This document shows, piece by piece, positions 62,185 through 64,000 of a DNA stretch of 64,000 bases. The notes under the pieces are model-generated. The model did no database searches, was not told where the DNA came from, and saw nothing but the letters and a program-made list of their open reading frames with translations. The translations under genes and the position numbers were made by a program. Within the stretch, counting starts at the first letter, position 1; every line of letters starts with the position of its first letter. The DNA is from CAXBID01 sp049791475 (GTDB lineage: Bacteria; Bacteroidota; Bacteroidia; Flavobacteriales; Flavobacteriaceae): contig JBAQZZ010000016.1 in assembly GCA_049791475.1 (NCBI GenBank), positions 1 through 64,000 of the forward strand, in the 5' to 3' direction.

Positions 62185-62604
62185 CTAGCCTTTAAAATTA
62201 TTTTTTACATGAGTGCCATCGCAATAAGGTTTGTTTTCTGAAGCACCACAACGACAAAAAGCAGTTGTTTTATTTTTTAGCTCGGTTGATCCATCTTTGT
62301 TAGTCACCTTCAAAGTACCATAGATTAAAAGTGGTCCGTTTTCTAAAACTTCAACTTTCGTATTTAAACTTTCAGCTGTTTCATCTTCTACATCATTCAT
62401 GTAAAAACTTAACGCTCCCGATGGGCATTGCTTTACTTGATTCACAAGTTCTTCAGTGGAAGCGCCATCAATTCGCAGCCATGGTCTTACTTTAGGTCTG
62501 AATACATTGGGTAATCCTCTAACACATATTCCAGAATGAATACATTTATCAGGCTGCCAAATAATGGTAACCTCGCCGTTTGTATATTCTTTTTTTTTAG
62601 ACAT
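62185..62604 (-). CDS. YjdI-type ferredoxin-like plus CDGSH iron-sulfur protein
   Basis: A 139-residue protein with two parts. Residues about 8-75 have the YjdI/Fer4-like pattern: CIHSGICVRGLP and QCPSGALSF, which together can bind an iron-sulfur cluster. Residues about 115-135 form a CDGSH zinc-finger-like site, CRCGASENKPYCDGTH, which binds a 2Fe-2S cluster. Two separate clusters in one short chain suggest electron transfer or cluster sensing. Confidence 0.88.
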   Translation of the reverse strand: MSKKKEYTNGEVTIIWQPDKCIHSGICVRGLPNVFRPKVRPWLRIDGASTEELVNQVKQCPSGALSFYMNDVEDETAESLNTKVEVLENGPLLIYGTLKVTNKDGSTELKNKTTAFCRCGASENKPYCDGTHVKNNFKG

Positions 62605-62686
62605 TTTCAGAAGTTTTTACTAAATATAAAAAAAATAGTCTTCTTAAACTTCTATTTTTTGAGATACTTTCTACGTTTTTAATTCT

Positions 62687-62694
62687 TATTTTTG
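62687..62694 (+). promoter_or_regulatory. Candidate -7 box of the kynU promoter
   Basis: TATTTTTG fits TAnnTTTG, 25 bases before the TTG start; TTTTG at 62657-62661 is a possible -33 box at a slightly long distance. Confidence 0.42.
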
Positions 62695-62719
62695 TTAGAA
62701 ACCGAAAAACAACACAACC

Positions 62720-63988
62720 TTGTCCGACTATAAATTAGGTCTAGAATATGCTTTAGAACAAGACCAAAATGATATTTTAAAATCTTATAGAAATCAATTT
62801 CATATCCCAAAAGACGAACATGGAAATGACTTGATTTACATGACGGGAAATTCACTCGGACTTCAGCCAAAATCAACAAAAAAATACGTAAATCAAGAAC
62901 TTGAAGATTGGGCAAATTTAGGAGTTGAAGGGCATACACATGGAAAAACACCATGGCTTGCTTACCATGAGTTTTTAACAGAAAGCATGGCAAAAGTAGT
63001 TGGTGCAAAACCAATTGAGGTTATTGTAATGAACACGCTTACCGCAAACCTTCATTTTATGATGGTATCGTTTTATAAACCAACAAAAAAACGTTATAAA
63101 ATACTTATTGAAAGTGATGCATTTCCATCTGATAAATATGCCGTTGAATCACAATTACGTCATCATGGATTTGATGATAAAGACGGATTGGTTTTATGGA
63201 AACCACGAGAAGGTGAATCGATATTAAATTATGAAGACTTAGAAAATCTTTTAGAAACACAAGGTGATGACATCGCATTAATAATGATTGGTGGTGTTAA
63301 TTATTATACTGGTCAATTTCTCGATTTGAAACGCATTACCAAACTCGGTCATAAATACGGATGTAAAGTAGGTTTTGATTGCGCGCATGGCGCAGGTAAT
63401 GTAGCTCTAAATTTACATGCTTCAGGAGCCGATTTTGCAGTTTGGTGTACCTACAAATACTTGAATTCTGGCCCAGGAAGTTTGGCAGGTTGCTTTGTAC
63501 ATGAGCGTCATGCACACAATAAAGATTTAAACCGATTTACAGGTTGGTGGAGTCACAATAAAAAAACGAGGTTTAATATGCGTGGTGACTTTGACCAACT
63601 TCCGGGTGCAGAGGGCTGGCAACTTAGCAATCCGCCTATTTTATCAATGGCTGCCATAAAAGCATCTTTAGACATGTTTCATGAAGTTGGTATAGAAAAA
63701 TTGGTGAAAAAATCTAAAAAACTAACAGGATATTTTGAGTTTTTAATAAATCAATTAGGAAAAGAAACCATTTCTATAATTACACCAAAAATTCCTAATG
63801 AACGTGGTTGCCAATTATCAATTCAAGTAAAAAATGCAGATAAATCGTTACATAATAAATTAACAGAAAGTGGTGTAATTAGCGACTGGAGAGAACCTGA
63901 TGTGATACGTTGTGCGCCTGTACCACTTTATAATTCTTTTGAAGATGTATACAGGTTGGTTGAAAATTTGAAAGTTATATTAAACTAA
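62720..63988 (+). CDS. kynU: Kynureninase
   Basis: A 422-residue PLP enzyme of tryptophan breakdown that splits kynurenine or 3-hydroxykynurenine into anthranilate or 3-hydroxyanthranilate and alanine. MTGNSLGLQPKST near residue 43 and GFDCAHGAGN near residue 222 contact PLP, and the PLP Lys is in WCTYKYLNSGPGS near residue 249. The final Arg-rich segment REPDVIRCAPVPLYNSFED is typical. The start is TTG with a normal N terminus. It ends 12 bases before the window edge. Confidence 0.96.
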   Translation: MSDYKLGLEYALEQDQNDILKSYRNQFHIPKDEHGNDLIYMTGNSLGLQPKSTKKYVNQELEDWANLGVEGHTHGKTPWLAYHEFLTESMAKVVGAKPIEVIVMNTLTANLHFMMVSFYKPTKKRYKILIESDAFPSDKYAVESQLRHHGFDDKDGLVLWKPREGESILNYEDLENLLETQGDDIALIMIGGVNYYTGQFLDLKRITKLGHKYGCKVGFDCAHGAGNVALNLHASGADFAVWCTYKYLNSGPGSLAGCFVHERHAHNKDLNRFTGWWSHNKKTRFNMRGDFDQLPGAEGWQLSNPPILSMAAIKASLDMFHEVGIEKLVKKSKKLTGYFEFLINQLGKETISIITPKIPNERGCQLSIQVKNADKSLHNKLTESGVISDWREPDVIRCAPVPLYNSFEDVYRLVENLKVILN

Positions 63989-64000
63989 AATACTGATGTC

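Noticed and set aside
62679..63014. 111-residue open frame on the - strand over the start of kynU
   Set aside because: Antisense to kynU and its promoter; no motif and no fitting start context.
1..64000. tRNA, rRNA, CRISPR arrays, riboswitches, integrases or transposases
   Set aside because: I looked for TPsiC-like GTTCGAATC motifs, regular spaced repeats, and transposase or integrase motifs, and found none I could support.

Overview
The window is a gene-dense, AT-rich stretch of a Bacteroidota chromosome, almost certainly from a member of the Flavobacteriaceae. Evidence includes the exosortase XrtF gene with its partner membrane protein, a short ribosomal protein Thx gene, TAnnTTTG-type promoter boxes before many genes, cysteine-anchored lipoproteins, a free-standing acyl-CoA-binding protein, kynureninase, and DUF1573-type secreted proteins. 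No tRNA, rRNA, CRISPR array, prophage, transposase or integrase was seen.

Layout. 1-8324: a compact amidoligase-like locus with an esterase, a RimK-like ATP-grasp ligase, a YbdK/GCS2-type carboxylate-amine ligase, a class I glutamine amidotransferase and a divergent ATP-grasp-like protein on the + strand. These converge on an ATP-grasp ligase, an M17 aminopeptidase and a second esterase on the - strand. Together they look like a pathway that makes and trims a small peptide or amide whose product is unknown. 8408-10180: a GIY-YIG protein, a frameshifted heavy-metal-domain gene next to a palindromic repeat, and the XrtF pair. 10253-18786: a fRMsr-like GAF protein, purH, the rod-shape operon mreBCD-mrdA-rodA and a lipoprotein-type peptide deformylase. 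18793-34535: housekeeping and mixed genes (UDG family, thx, yaaA, rluD, PASTA protein, ddl, coaD, PLD-family lipoprotein, SulP transporter, M14 peptidase, Nudix, pyrE, birA). 34628-39429: rsfS-ftsH, then LUD-cdsA-psd-acyl-CoA-binding protein, a phospholipid operon. 40275-50836: valS with an unusual in-frame repeat insertion, DUF1573 protein, retropepsin-PDZ protein, aminotransferase, murB, ECF sigma/anti-sigma pair, glycosyltransferase and second ECF sigma. 50837-63988: Nramp-like transporter, lipA, gap, TPR hybrid histidine kinase, lpxK, Nif3-like gene, coiled-coil protein, msrA, VOC protein, methyltransferase, YjdI-CDGSH protein and kynU.

Three small accessory genes (21422-21838, 39562-40125, 60152-60529) sit between core genes in AT-rich modules with related end sequences. 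The module at 39.5-40.3 kb ends in a long multi-stem palindrome framed by 7-mers that fit the integron R''/R' core consensus (GCTTAAC ... GTTAAAC), so these may be solitary integron-like gene cassettes without an integrase nearby. This, the amidoligase locus and the repeat element captured in frame inside valS are the most unusual observations.

Limits: everything here is read by eye from sequence and known family motifs; no homology or structure search was run. Promoter calls rest on short motif matches and are tentative.
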